The notes below the pieces were generated by a model. It made no database searches. It saw only the letters and a program-made list of their open reading frames with translations, and had not been told where the DNA came from. From Paraburkholderia aromaticivorans (GTDB lineage Bacteria; Pseudomonadota; Gammaproteobacteria; Burkholderiales; Burkholderiaceae), in assembly GCF_012689525.1 (NCBI RefSeq), contig NZ_CP051515.1:2976001-3040000 (forward strand): a stretch of DNA of 64,000 nucleotides, given 5' to 3'. The position numbers and the translations under genes are program-made. Numbering within the stretch: position 1 is the first letter of the stretch; every line of letters starts with the position of its first letter. Below, piece by piece: positions 26,256 through 34,296 of this stretch.

Positions 26256-27908
26256 ATGCTGACAATCGACGACATCCGGTCAGTCCCGCTATTCGCAACC
26301 CTCTCCGATGACGAACTCGACCATCTCGCGCACACGTCGGCGGACCTCCATCTGTCCGCAGGCGAGTTCGCCGTTCATGAAGGCGGCGAACGCGCACTGT
26401 ATGTCGTTCTCGCTGGCAAGATGGAAGTCGTCAAGACGTTCGACGGTATCGAGCGCACGCTAGGCTGGCGTCTGCCCGGCACGATCTTCGGCGAAGTGCC
26501 GCTTGCGCTGAGTTCGCCGTTTCCTGGCGCGTACCGCGCGGCGGAGCCGTCCCGCGTCATGCGCGTGGACGCTCAGCGTTATTACGAACTGGCGGCCACA
26601 TCGCCGGATGTGGCGCTCAAGATGGGCGCCCTCGCGCGCGAACGCATCGGCGGTTTGCAGGGGCTTTCCGCTGAACCGCCCAAGGCCCGCGTCACCATGG
26701 TCGGAAGCCGCTGGGACGACGCCTGTACGGCGCTGCGGCATTTCCTCGCGCGCAACCAGATCAGCTACGACTGGATGACGCCGGACGCGCCCGAACTGCC
26801 CCGGCGTTGGCCCGGAACCTGTCCAGCAGAGGAAGAGTGTCCGTCGCTGCGACTGGTCGACGGCACGGTGCTGAACCGGCCCGAGACCCGTGAGCTTGCC
26901 GGACTGCTCGGTCTGCAAACGCGGCCTCGCCTCGCCGAATACGACACGATGATCATCGGCGGCGGCCCGGCCGGTCTTGCTGCGGCGGTGTACGGCGCAT
27001 CGGAAGGCTTGCGTACCATCGTGCTGGAGCGCGAAGCGCCCGGCGGCCAAGCCGGCACCTCTTCGCGTATCGAGAACTATCTGGGCTTTCCCAACGGCGT
27101 CTCCGGGGACGAACTCGCAAGCCGCGCACTGCAGCAGGCAAGGCGGCTCGGCGCGGAGATTCTGGTGACACGGTCAGTCGGCCGGATCGATGTGCAGGCG
27201 CGTAGCGTTGACCTCGACGGTGGCGACATCATCCGGACGCGCACCATTATTCTGGCGACGGGCGTCACGTGGCGGCGTCTGTCGATTGAAGGCTTCGACC
27301 GGTTTATCGGTAAGGGTATTTACTACGGCGCGGCGCGCAGCGAAGCGAACGCGACGCATGGCCTCGACGTGTATCTGATCGGCGGCGGCAATTCGGCCGG
27401 CCAAGCCGCGTTGTACTTTGCGAATCATGCACGCAGGGTGACGCTCGTTCTGCGCGGCGATTCGCTCGAGAAGAGCATGTCGCGCTATCTGGTCGAGCAG
27501 TTGCGCGGCAAGTCGAACGTCGCGGTGCGACTGCGAGCGGAAGTCGTGGGCGCGTACGGCGATACCCATCTGACGGCGATCGACGTGCGCGATGCGTCGA
27601 GCGAGGCAGTGCGCCGGCACGACTGTGGGGCATTGTTCGTGTTCATTGGCGCCGACGCGGAGACCGGGTGGTTACCCGAAGAAATCGCACGCGACGCGCG
27701 CGGCTACGTGCTCACCGGCGACGACGTCGTCAAGGCCGGACGCTGGTCTCATGACCGGGATCCGTATCTGCTCGAATCGAGCGTGCCCGGCGTGTTTGCC
27801 TGCGGCGACGTGCGCCTGAGTCCGGTCAAACGCGTTGCTTCCGCGGTCGGCGAGGGCAGCATGGCAATCGCGTTCGCCCACAAATACCTGCAGCAGGACG
27901 CCCGCTAG
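26256..27908 (+). CDS. Cyclic-nucleotide-binding domain fused to thioredoxin-reductase-like FAD protein (redox cysteines absent)
   Basis: This 550-aa cytoplasmic protein has three parts. Residues about 8-125 are a CRP-like cyclic-nucleotide-binding domain (AGEFAVHEGGERALYVVLAG; IFGEVPLA in the phosphate-binding cassette position). Residues about 143-222 look like a glutaredoxin/thioredoxin fold in which the CxxC position reads W153-D-D-A-C157, so only the second Cys remains. Residues 230-550 are a thioredoxin-reductase-like flavoprotein with GGGPAG (235-240) and the NAD(P)H motif GGGNSAG (376-382). The disulfide motif CATC expected after GKGIYY is GAAR (358-361), so it cannot be a conventional thioredoxin reductase. 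Similar fusions are known in actinobacteria and Burkholderia without settled function. Confidence 0.85.
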   Translation: MLTIDDIRSVPLFATLSDDELDHLAHTSADLHLSAGEFAVHEGGERALYVVLAGKMEVVKTFDGIERTLGWRLPGTIFGEVPLALSSPFPGAYRAAEPSRVMRVDAQRYYELAATSPDVALKMGALARERIGGLQGLSAEPPKARVTMVGSRWDDACTALRHFLARNQISYDWMTPDAPELPRRWPGTCPAEEECPSLRLVDGTVLNRPETRELAGLLGLQTRPRLAEYDTMIIGGGPAGLAAAVYGASEGLRTIVLEREAPGGQAGTSSRIENYLGFPNGVSGDELASRALQQARRLGAEILVTRSVGRIDVQARSVDLDGGDIIRTRTIILATGVTWRRLSIEGFDRFIGKGIYYGAARSEANATHGLDVYLIGGGNSAGQAALYFANHARRVTLVLRGDSLEKSMSRYLVEQLRGKSNVAVRLRAEVVGAYGDTHLTAIDVRDASSEAVRRHDCGALFVFIGADAETGWLPEEIARDARGYVLTGDDVVKAGRWSHDRDPYLLESSVPGVFACGDVRLSPVKRVASAVGEGSMAIAFAHKYLQQDAR

Positions 27909-28115
27909 GGCCGGATCACGCCGCGAGGCTTTTTTGCCCGCTCGCAAAAGCGCGCCGACCGCTGGACGGCGGCGCCGCGAACGCCTATTCTTCAGCGGAA
28001 TACGTCGACTTTCCGATCACCGAAGATTGACTAAAAAACAGGCTTCTATTCGCCCGATTGAAACCTGACCCGCCAGCGCACACTGAGTTTGTGCCAATTG
28101 CGCAAGGAGCCCGCG

Positions 28116-28412
28116 ATGTCTACCCGCCACGATAAAGATAACGAGTTCGAAATCGGCCTGCCAGCTGCTTCGACGCCTGAATGGACCAGCCCGGTGCCGG
28201 GCGCCGACGCCGACGCCGGAACGATGCGCGGGTTGCACCTCGCGTCGGAGAGCGTGCTGTGCCTCGCGACGCAGACTTACGACGCCGTTGCGCGCGGCGA
28301 CGCGGCGGGCGCGGAGGCAGCGCGCGCGTCGCTCGAACAGCAACTGCAACTGGCCACGCGCCTGATCGACGAGCTTTTGTTCGACGACAGCGGCCCGCAT
28401 ACGACGCATTGA
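28116..28412 (+). CDS. Small hypothetical protein
   Basis: This is a 98-aa acidic soluble protein with a disordered N-terminus and a helical C-terminal half (TYDAVARGDAAGAEAARASL then LATRLIDELLFDD). AAGGAG precedes the ATG by a normal spacer, which supports translation. I do not recognise a family. It lies between the CNBD/TrxR-like gene and a 47-codon membrane peptide gene. Confidence 0.55.
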   Translation: MSTRHDKDNEFEIGLPAASTPEWTSPVPGADADAGTMRGLHLASESVLCLATQTYDAVARGDAAGAEAARASLEQQLQLATRLIDELLFDDSGPHTTH

Positions 28413-28465
28413 CCGGCCCGCCGGCCGAACAGCACCAATCACAGTCTCACTATCTGAAAACTGAC

Positions 28466-28609
28466 ATGAGCGCTCTGACGGTAATTTTCTGCATCTGGGC
28501 CATGGTGGCCTTTTGCGCAATCCTCTTCATTCACGGCGCCACCTCGCGCGTGGAGCGTCCGACCAAGGCACCGCAAAAGCGCCCGGCGCGCTTTTCGATC
28601 GCGGAGTAA
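28466..28609 (+). CDS. Small single-pass membrane protein
   Basis: This 47-aa peptide starts MSALTVIFCIWAMVAFCAI, one clear transmembrane helix, and ends in a basic cytoplasmic tail (RVERPTKAPQKRPARF). It starts 53 nt after the preceding small gene and may share its transcript. There is no strong ribosome site. No family is recognised; size and topology resemble accessory subunits or regulators of membrane complexes. Confidence 0.45.
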   Translation: MSALTVIFCIWAMVAFCAILFIHGATSRVERPTKAPQKRPARFSIAE

Positions 28610-28637
28610 CGGCAAGCAGGCGATCTCGGTTCGTACG

Positions 28638-28670
28638 TGAGAACACGTGCGAATCCTTCGAACGTTCTCA
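28638..28670. repeat. Imperfect hairpin upstream of GST gene
   Basis: TGAGAAC (28638-28644) and GTTCTCA (28664-28670) are inverted repeats about 19 nt apart, in the 206-bp gap between the small membrane protein and the GST gene. It could be a terminator for the small genes or an operator. Nothing else is seen in this gap. Confidence 0.25.
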
Positions 28671-28815
28671 TCGGAATAGTCGTACGGCAAAAGCGGCCCG
28701 GCAGCCCATCATCACCACAGGTCGCAACGACCCGGCAGCCACCGCAACATGAGTCCGAGCGGCGCTGTGCCGCCCGGCCGTCATGTGCCTTGCCCTTTAT
28801 TCCATGGAGATCGTC

Positions 28816-29499
28816 ATGCTGAAGTTTTACTTCCACCCGTCGCCGAACCCGATGAAAGTCGCGTTGATGCTCGAAGAACTGCAGACCCCGTTCGAACTGA
28901 TCGCGGTCGACACGTTCAAGGGCGAGCAACATCGCCCCGAGTTTCTGCGGATCAACCCGAACGCAAAAGTCCCCGCGATTACCGACGACGGTGTGACCGT
29001 GTTCGATTCGCACGCCATCCTGCTGCACCTCGCGGCGAAACACGAACGGTTCCTGCCGGCGTCGGCTGCCGAACGCGCCCAGGCCTTGTCGTGGCTGATG
29101 TTCGTCGCGACCGGACTGTCGCCGTTCTCCGGCCAGGCGGTGCACTTTCTGCATCACGCGCCGACGCCGCTGCCCTATGCGCGCAATCGCTATCTGAAGG
29201 AAGTGGAACGCCACTATCGCGTGCTGGACGAGCACCTCGCGACGTCGAAGTATCTGGCCGGCGATGCTTATTCGATCGCCGATATCGCCCTGTGGGGCTG
29301 GGCCGACTTCGCCGGCTACATTCTCGGCGAAGCGGGTCTGAGCGCGTATCCGAACGTGAAACGCGTCGTGGATGAGATCTCCGCGCGTCCGGCCGCGGCG
29401 CGTGCACAGGCTTTGAAAGACAAGCTGACGCTGAAAGCCGAGTTCGACGAAGAGACTCGTCGCGCGCTATTTCCGCAAAACGAAGGCGTGACCGCTTAA
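28816..29499 (+). CDS. Glutathione S-transferase family protein
   Basis: This 227-aa cytoplasmic protein has an N-terminal thioredoxin-fold GST domain (LKFYFHPSPNPMKVALMLEEL) with the cis-Pro in NAKVPAI and the ES/DS-type glutathione contact in VFDSHAILLHLA. A C-terminal all-helical domain contains YSIADIALWGWADF, the N-capping SxxD motif. The ATG at 28816 has GGAG 6 nt upstream and matches family starts. Ser/Pro at the first helix suggests a theta/zeta-like or YfcG/GstB-type enzyme. The substrate is unknown. Confidence 0.88.
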   Translation: MLKFYFHPSPNPMKVALMLEELQTPFELIAVDTFKGEQHRPEFLRINPNAKVPAITDDGVTVFDSHAILLHLAAKHERFLPASAAERAQALSWLMFVATGLSPFSGQAVHFLHHAPTPLPYARNRYLKEVERHYRVLDEHLATSKYLAGDAYSIADIALWGWADFAGYILGEAGLSAYPNVKRVVDEISARPAAARAQALKDKLTLKAEFDEETRRALFPQNEGVTA

Positions 29500-29519
29500 G
29501 CGCTTTCCGGTCGGACATG

Positions 29520-29557
29520 CCGCGCGAACCGCTGCCATCGTGCAGCGGTTCGCGCGG
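29520..29557. terminator. Bidirectional terminator (perfect 16-bp stem)
   Basis: CCGCGCGAACCGCTGC (29520-29535) and GCAGCGGTTCGCGCGG (29542-29557) form a perfect stem with a 6-nt loop. It is centred between the stops of the convergent GST and norR genes. Confidence 0.75.
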
Positions 29558-29574
29558 TTAAGCGCGTTACAAAA

Positions 29575-31173
29575 TCACTTAAGGCCGAGCCGTTTAGCCA
29601 GCCGGTTCAGATTCGCCCGATCAAGACCCAGCTCGCGCGCGACAGCCGCCCAATTCTGATTGTGGCGCGCCAACGCGTCGACAACGGTGTTTCGCTCGAA
29701 CTCGGTGACCGCGCTGCGAAAGTCCTTCGATCCGGTCTCAGTTGTTTCGGCCTGCGTCTTCTGGGCTCCGTCTTCTTCCGGTGCGGCCGCCAGCGCAAAG
29801 TCCGCGGCCGTCAACGTCAGAATCCGACGACGCTCGCGATTCGCGGCCAGCGCCTTGAGCGCGCTTCGGCCGATCAGGTGCTCCAGTTCACGCACGTTCC
29901 CCGGCCACGGATAACGCAGCAGCATGGCTTGCGCATCCGTCGCGAGACGCAGGCTCAATAGACCGAGCCGCGAGCGATTCTCTTCGAGGAAAAACCCCGC
30001 CAGCAGCAACACATCGCGGCCGCGCTCGCGCAACGGCGGCACGCGTAGCGGATAGACGCTGAGCCGATGGTAGAAGTCCGCGCGGAACCGCCCTGTACGA
30101 ACCTCTTCAGCCAGATCGCGATTGGTTGCGGCGATCAGCCGCACGTCGACCTTGTGTTCGTGGTCCGAGCCGATGCGCTGCAACTGGCCGTTCTGCAAAA
30201 CCCGCAACAGCTTGGCCTGCACGAGCAGCGGCAACTCTCCCACTTCATCGAGAAAAATCGTGCCGCCGTCGGCCAGCTCGAATTTGCCGCGCCGGTCCGA
30301 CGACGCACCGGAGAACGCGCCCCGCACGTGCCCGAACAGTTCGCTCTCGACGAGCGTATCCGGCAGCGCGGCGCAGTTCAGACTGATCAGCGGCTTATTC
30401 GCCCGCGACGAGAGCGCGTGAATCGCGTCGGCCACGAGTTCCTTGCCGACGCCGGTCTCGCCGGTGATCAGCACCGTCAGATCGCTACCGGCGACGACTT
30501 CGATTTCCTTCATCAGATGCGTGTGCGCCTCGCTGCTGCCGACCATCTCACGCCGGCTCTGGCTGCTCGCCTGCCGGTAGGCTTCCGCGCGCGCCCGCTC
30601 TTCCTCGCTGCTGCGCGCCAGCGTATCGATTCGCTCGACGACGCTCACCGTGGCGGCGGCCAGGCCTAGAAACGCCCGCAGCGACGCCATGTCGATGCTG
30701 TCGAAGCGCGCCGGGTCGAGCGCATCGAGCGTGAGCAACCCCCACGGGCGGCCACGCACGAACAGCGGACAACCGAGGCAATCGTGGACTTCGAGATGCC
30801 CGGCCACGCCTTGCACGAGGCCGTCGTAGGGATCCGGCAAATCGGAGTCGGCCGCGAAGCGGGTCGGCTCCGGCCGCGACAACAGCTGCTCGAAGCGCGG
30901 GTGGTCGCCGACACGAAAACGCCGCCCCAGCGTATCGCTGCTCAATCCGTCGATGGCGAGCGGCACCAGCGTGTCGCCCTCCAGACGCAATAGAGCGGCC
31001 GCGTCGCCCGGAAACAGCGCGCGCAGGCTGCTCAGCAGACGGCGGTAGCGTTCCCGGTCGGACAGATCGCGCGAGAGATCGAGGATCAGCGGCGTCAGGA
31101 CGTCGAGAAGCGCTTCTGCAGTCAGATTGACTCCATCAGGAGTCTTTTCGACTAAGGTCGAATTGACCATCAT
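29575..31173 (-). CDS. norR: NorR-type sigma54-dependent nitric oxide regulator
   Basis: This 532-aa activator senses nitric oxide and drives RpoN-dependent transcription. An N-terminal GAF domain (about 20-190) retains the DPYDG and HDCLGCPLF regions that surround the non-haem iron in NorR. The AAA+ domain has Walker A GETGVGKE (238-245), the sigma54-contact loop GAFSGA (285-290, Thr to Ser relative to GAFTGA) and Walker B FLDE (307-310). A Fis-type helix-turn-helix ends the protein (NQNWAAVARELGLDRANLNRL). It is divergent from hmp. Three GT-N7-AC boxes lie within its own first codons, suggesting that it regulates hmp and probably itself. Confidence 0.95.
   Translation of the reverse strand: MMVNSTLVEKTPDGVNLTAEALLDVLTPLILDLSRDLSDRERYRRLLSSLRALFPGDAAALLRLEGDTLVPLAIDGLSSDTLGRRFRVGDHPRFEQLLSRPEPTRFAADSDLPDPYDGLVQGVAGHLEVHDCLGCPLFVRGRPWGLLTLDALDPARFDSIDMASLRAFLGLAAATVSVVERIDTLARSSEEERARAEAYRQASSQSRREMVGSSEAHTHLMKEIEVVAGSDLTVLITGETGVGKELVADAIHALSSRANKPLISLNCAALPDTLVESELFGHVRGAFSGASSDRRGKFELADGGTIFLDEVGELPLLVQAKLLRVLQNGQLQRIGSDHEHKVDVRLIAATNRDLAEEVRTGRFRADFYHRLSVYPLRVPPLRERGRDVLLLAGFFLEENRSRLGLLSLRLATDAQAMLLRYPWPGNVRELEHLIGRSALKALAANRERRRILTLTAADFALAAAPEEDGAQKTQAETTETGSKDFRSAVTEFERNTVVDALARHNQNWAAVARELGLDRANLNRLAKRLGLK
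31120..31168. promoter_or_regulatory. Three NorR-type enhancer boxes (GT-N7-AC)
   Basis: Three dyads are seen: AGTCAGATTGACT (31120-31132), AGTCTTTTCGACT (31141-31153) and GGTCGAATTGACC (31156-31168). All match the known GT-N7-AC NorR core, and the last matches the GGT-N7-ACC form. They lie inside the first 18 codons of norR and 45-90 bp upstream of the predicted sigma54 promoter of hmp, as expected for enhancer sites. The three-site arrangement parallels that described upstream of E. coli norVW. Confidence 0.7.
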
Positions 31174-31209
31174 TAATTTCAGATCGTTGATTTAATTGCA
31201 TTTTATACC

Positions 31210-31225
31210 TGGCACGAAACATGGA
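31210..31225 (+). promoter_or_regulatory. Sigma54-like -24/-12 promoter for hmp
   Basis: TGGCACGAAACATGGA matches the -24 element (TGGCAC) and spacing of RpoN promoters, with GG at 31211-31212 and a second pair at 31223-31224. The -12 pair is GG rather than the consensus GC. It lies about 58 bp upstream of the hmp start and downstream of the NorR boxes. Confidence 0.55.
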
Positions 31226-31282
31226 TAGATAAGCGCATCAGTCGGAGCCCGACTGGAGATCCACCAACAACCAGGACTTCCT

Positions 31283-32464
31283 ATGCTTTCCGCCGAACAC
31301 CGCGCCATCGTCAAAGCCACCGTTCCTCTTCTCGAAAGCGGAGGCGAGGCGCTGACCACGCACTTCTACGACATGCTGATCAGCGAACATCCCGAAGTGC
31401 GCCCCATGTTCAACCTCGCCAATCAGGCGAGCGGCGCGCAGCAACGCGCGCTGGCCAACGGCGTGCTGATGTATGCACGTCACATCGACCAACTCGAACA
31501 ACTGGGCGGACTGGTCTCGCAGATCATCAACAAGCACGTCGCGCTGAATATCCTGCCGGAGCATTATCCGATCGTTGGACAGTGCCTGCTCAGATCCATC
31601 CGCGAAGTGCTCGGCGCGGAGATCGCAACCGATGCGGTCATCGAAGCGTGGGCCGCCGCCTATCAGCAACTCGCCGATCTGTTGAGCGGCCTCGAAGAGA
31701 AAATGTACGCCGAGCGCGAAGCGGCGCCGGGCGGCTGGCGCGGCACGCGGCTCTTTCGCGTCGCCCGTAAAGTGCGGGAAAGCGACGAGATCACGTCGTT
31801 CTATCTGCGCCCCGACGACAACGGCGAGTTGCTCGCGTTTCATCCGGGGCAATACATCGGCGTACGGCTCATTATCGACGGCGAGGAAGTGCGGCGCAAT
31901 TATTCGCTCTCGGCCATGTCGAACGGCCAGGAATACCGGATCAGCGTGAAGCGCGAGCCGAATGGCAAGGTGTCGAACCATCTGCACACGCGCGTCAATG
32001 AAAACGACTCGGTGGAGCTGTTCGCGCCGGCTGGGGATTTCAAGCTCGAAGACAGCGACAAGCCGCTGGTGCTGATCAGCGGCGGCGTGGGCATCACGCC
32101 CACGCTGGCAATGCTGCAAGCCGCGCTGAAGACCGATCGCCCGGTGCACTTCATTCACTCGGCGCGTCACGGCGGCGTGCATGCGTTCCGCGACGCGATC
32201 GACCAGTTGGCCGCGCGTCATCCGAAATTGAAGCGTTTCTATTGCTATGAGCAGCGCCGTACGGAAGATGCCGACGCGCACGGCATCGGCTATCTGGACG
32301 AAAAGCACCTCGACGCGTGGCTGCCCAGGACACGTGACGTCGACGTCTATTTCCTCGGACCGATCGCGTTCATGAAGGCCGTCAAGAAGCACCTGAAGGC
32401 GATCGGCGTGCCGGAGTCGCAAAGCCGTTATGAATTTTTTGGTCCGGCTTCCGCACTCGAATAA
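31283..32464 (+). CDS. hmp: Flavohaemoprotein, nitric oxide dioxygenase
   Basis: This 393-aa cytoplasmic enzyme converts NO and O2 to nitrate. The N-terminal globin has Tyr29, Gln53 and the proximal haem ligand His85, at the same numbers as in E. coli Hmp. The ferredoxin-reductase part follows, with the FAD motif RRNYSLSAM and the NAD motif SGGVGITPTLAML. The C-terminal FFGP tail contacts FAD. AGGA precedes the ATG. Position opposite norR and the sigma54 promoter indicate NO induction. Confidence 0.96.
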   Translation: MLSAEHRAIVKATVPLLESGGEALTTHFYDMLISEHPEVRPMFNLANQASGAQQRALANGVLMYARHIDQLEQLGGLVSQIINKHVALNILPEHYPIVGQCLLRSIREVLGAEIATDAVIEAWAAAYQQLADLLSGLEEKMYAEREAAPGGWRGTRLFRVARKVRESDEITSFYLRPDDNGELLAFHPGQYIGVRLIIDGEEVRRNYSLSAMSNGQEYRISVKREPNGKVSNHLHTRVNENDSVELFAPAGDFKLEDSDKPLVLISGGVGITPTLAMLQAALKTDRPVHFIHSARHGGVHAFRDAIDQLAARHPKLKRFYCYEQRRTEDADAHGIGYLDEKHLDAWLPRTRDVDVYFLGPIAFMKAVKKHLKAIGVPESQSRYEFFGPASALE

Positions 32465-32484
32465 AGCGCGGGTTGCGGTGAACG

Positions 32485-32512
32485 TGCAAATAGCCGGAGC
32501 CGGCTATTTGCA
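32485..32512. terminator. Terminator hairpin downstream of hmp
   Basis: TGCAAATAGCCGG (32485-32497) and CCGGCTATTTGCA (32500-32512) form a perfect 13-bp stem with a 2-nt centre (effective loop larger). It lies 20 bp after the hmp stop and 31 bp before the stop of the convergent small gene, so it may serve both. Confidence 0.65.
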
Positions 32513-32543
32513 TGCAACTATCGGTCGCGTTGAAGTCACGCCT

Positions 32544-32831
32544 TTAGCAGAGCGTTGCGCTCGTCACCCAGGACATGCTCTTGAAGCGCGCGATCATGGC
32601 ATCCACCAACTCGCGTTGCGCTTGAGCCAGCGCAATCGTGACCTCTTCAAAGCCGCTGCCCGGAAGCGTCGTTACAGCGACTGTCTCGACGTTGCGGGAG
32701 AATGGAAATAGCACCTGCCAGATTGCGGCAATGCGCATACCGTGAAGCGCCGCGCGCACCACGAGTCGATGACGGCCCGAAGTTTGCGACGTCAGTACCT
32801 GCAAACCGCTCTCAGAAGATTCACTGGTCAT
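32544..32831 (-). CDS. Small hypothetical protein
   Basis: This 95-aa protein is of no recognised family. The middle has a beta-alpha pattern (RHRLVVRAALHGMRIAAIWQVLFPF; VETVAVTTLPGSGFEEVTIALAQ) that vaguely recalls ACT-like folds. A GGG lies about 8 nt before the ATG. A terminator hairpin follows its stop. It is the last of a group of minus-strand genes with the phasin. Base composition here is lower in GC than in neighbouring operons. Confidence 0.5.
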   Translation of the reverse strand: MTSESSESGLQVLTSQTSGRHRLVVRAALHGMRIAAIWQVLFPFSRNVETVAVTTLPGSGFEEVTIALAQAQRELVDAMIARFKSMSWVTSATLC

Positions 32832-32903
32832 GTCGTACCCTTTTATATTGACTGAGCCGCGTTGCTCGCGGCTTTCAGATGTTTGCCCGATTCTCCCACC
32901 TTA

Positions 32904-33050
32904 TTAAGGCATCTTGATGATTCCGCTCAAGCGCCTGAGCAAAGCGTCAGCATGCTCGCGATCGATCTTCGATATCTCGCGCTGATTCAGTATCGTCTCG
33001 ATCCGTTGACGCCAATAACCCGGCTCGTTGATCAGCGACGTGCAAGCCAT
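32904..33050 (-). CDS. Small hypothetical protein (48 aa)
   Basis: A 48-codon frame begins MACTSLINEPGYWRQRIETI and is helical and charged (QREISKIDREHADALLRRL). AAGGTGA precedes the ATG with good spacing, which is why this start is chosen over in-frame ATG codons 90 bp and more upstream. No family recognised. The 268 bp between it and the phasin gene hold nothing I can support. Confidence 0.4.
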   Translation of the reverse strand: MACTSLINEPGYWRQRIETILNQREISKIDREHADALLRRLSGIIKMP

Positions 33051-33318
33051 CGAATCACCTTTTGAAGTAAATCGCTCAAGCGTTGTGACTATCGTTTCAA
33101 TGTGCGAAAGATCGTTCTTATAAGAAGCGTGACTTCCCATTACATTCCCGGCTAACTTTATCAAGCGCCTTCGGATCGCCCTTCGAACGAGTTGGCAAGC
33201 AATGCGATACCCATTTCGTTTCCGAATCGGCCGATCCGTCCTGCTTGGAGGAAAGCGAAACAACAGCCCTGGCGCATTTGCGCCAGGCTGCGTGAGCATT
33301 GCTGTTGGCTGATTGGCT

Positions 33319-33843
33319 TTATTTGGCCCGCGCCGGGGCAGGCACCGTCAACTGACTGGCCTGCGCCACGGCAATCGCTTGCGCGGTGGCTTTGCGCATC
33401 GCGTCGTAAGCAGCGCCCGCGCTGGAAACCGCCGACTTGAACGCGGTGACCGCGAGTTCGGAACCTGCGGGCGCATTGCGCGCGAAGTCGTCGAACACCG
33501 TCTGCATTTTCGTGTTGGACTGTGCGAACCGGTCTTCGACAATCTTCAGAAACTCGGCCTGTGCCGCATTGGCGATTTCAAGCACGTGACTGTTATAAGA
33601 CAGTACTTTCTCCGCGACGGGCTTCGCGTTGCTGGCCTGATGAACAAACAATTCGACCGGCGTCTTACCCGACATCGCCATCTGCCATGCCTGCTCGCTC
33701 TCCGCGAGCGTGGCCCTGGCTGCTTGCAGGTTCAACTTAGCCAGCTCTTCAAAATACTGGAATGTTTGCTGCGTCAACGAAAACGCGACGGCAACATTGG
33801 CACTTTGCATGGAGATGAATTGCTCTGGCGTCGAAAAATACAC
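33319..33843 (-). CDS. Phasin family protein (PHA granule-associated)
   Basis: This 174-aa protein has the phasin layout: an N-terminal TPEQFISMQSANVAVAFSL segment followed by long amphipathic helices and an Ala-rich Lys-ended tail. Phasins coat polyhydroxyalkanoate granules and control their number and size. I use the GTG at 33843 because AAGGAG is 6 nt upstream and the family starts exactly here; the frame is open 45 codons further but without phasin similarity. Confidence 0.9.
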   Translation of the reverse strand: MYFSTPEQFISMQSANVAVAFSLTQQTFQYFEELAKLNLQAARATLAESEQAWQMAMSGKTPVELFVHQASNAKPVAEKVLSYNSHVLEIANAAQAEFLKIVEDRFAQSNTKMQTVFDDFARNAPAGSELAVTAFKSAVSSAGAAYDAMRKATAQAIAVAQASQLTVPAPARAK

Positions 33844-34296
33844 TCTGGACTCCTTCCATAAACGTTCACATTGCTCAGACAAGAGGTATGCGAAACCAGC
33901 GGGACGCAAGCAGACTGTTGACACCGAATTGCGCCAACCCGCTCCAATCGTTCTGCGATGCAGCATTAGATGAAACATTCTAACTTTGTTAAATCGGCAC
34001 TTGGCGTACTGTTTTGTAAGTAATTACCCTTGGCGACGGCGTGGTTTCGGCTGAGGAATGACGCGCCCGTGATCGTTGAAAGATCAGCGGAATAATCGCG
34101 GCCTCGGCGCATGCGCCGACCCGTGGGAAAAAAACGTGGAAAGAGCACCGTCAGTAAGCGGCTTGATCGCGCTGTGACGTGCGTGAGCAGATGTGCGATA
34201 GACGGTCAAATGCGTGCGCATGCGAACGTCTATCGCATGGGAGAAAAAATAAATGTGATGCGGATTTACAACCATTTACCGGCAGCGCCGCGGAAT
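33844..34296. other. 453-bp intergenic region
   Basis: No gene can be supported here. The region is less GC-rich than the surroundings and must hold the phasin promoter (reading leftward). The only clear structure is the dyad at 34194-34237, listed separately. Short open frames on both strands lack ribosome sites and family resemblance. Confidence 0.5.
34194..34237. repeat. 11-bp inverted repeat with nested palindrome
   Basis: TGCGATAGACG (34194-34204) and CGTCTATCGCA (34227-34237) are perfect inverted repeats. Between them is the smaller palindrome ATGCGTGCGCAT. It lies 60 bp beyond the cupin stop (minus strand). No U-run follows on either strand, so an operator or a non-classical terminator are both possible. 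Confidence 0.45.
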
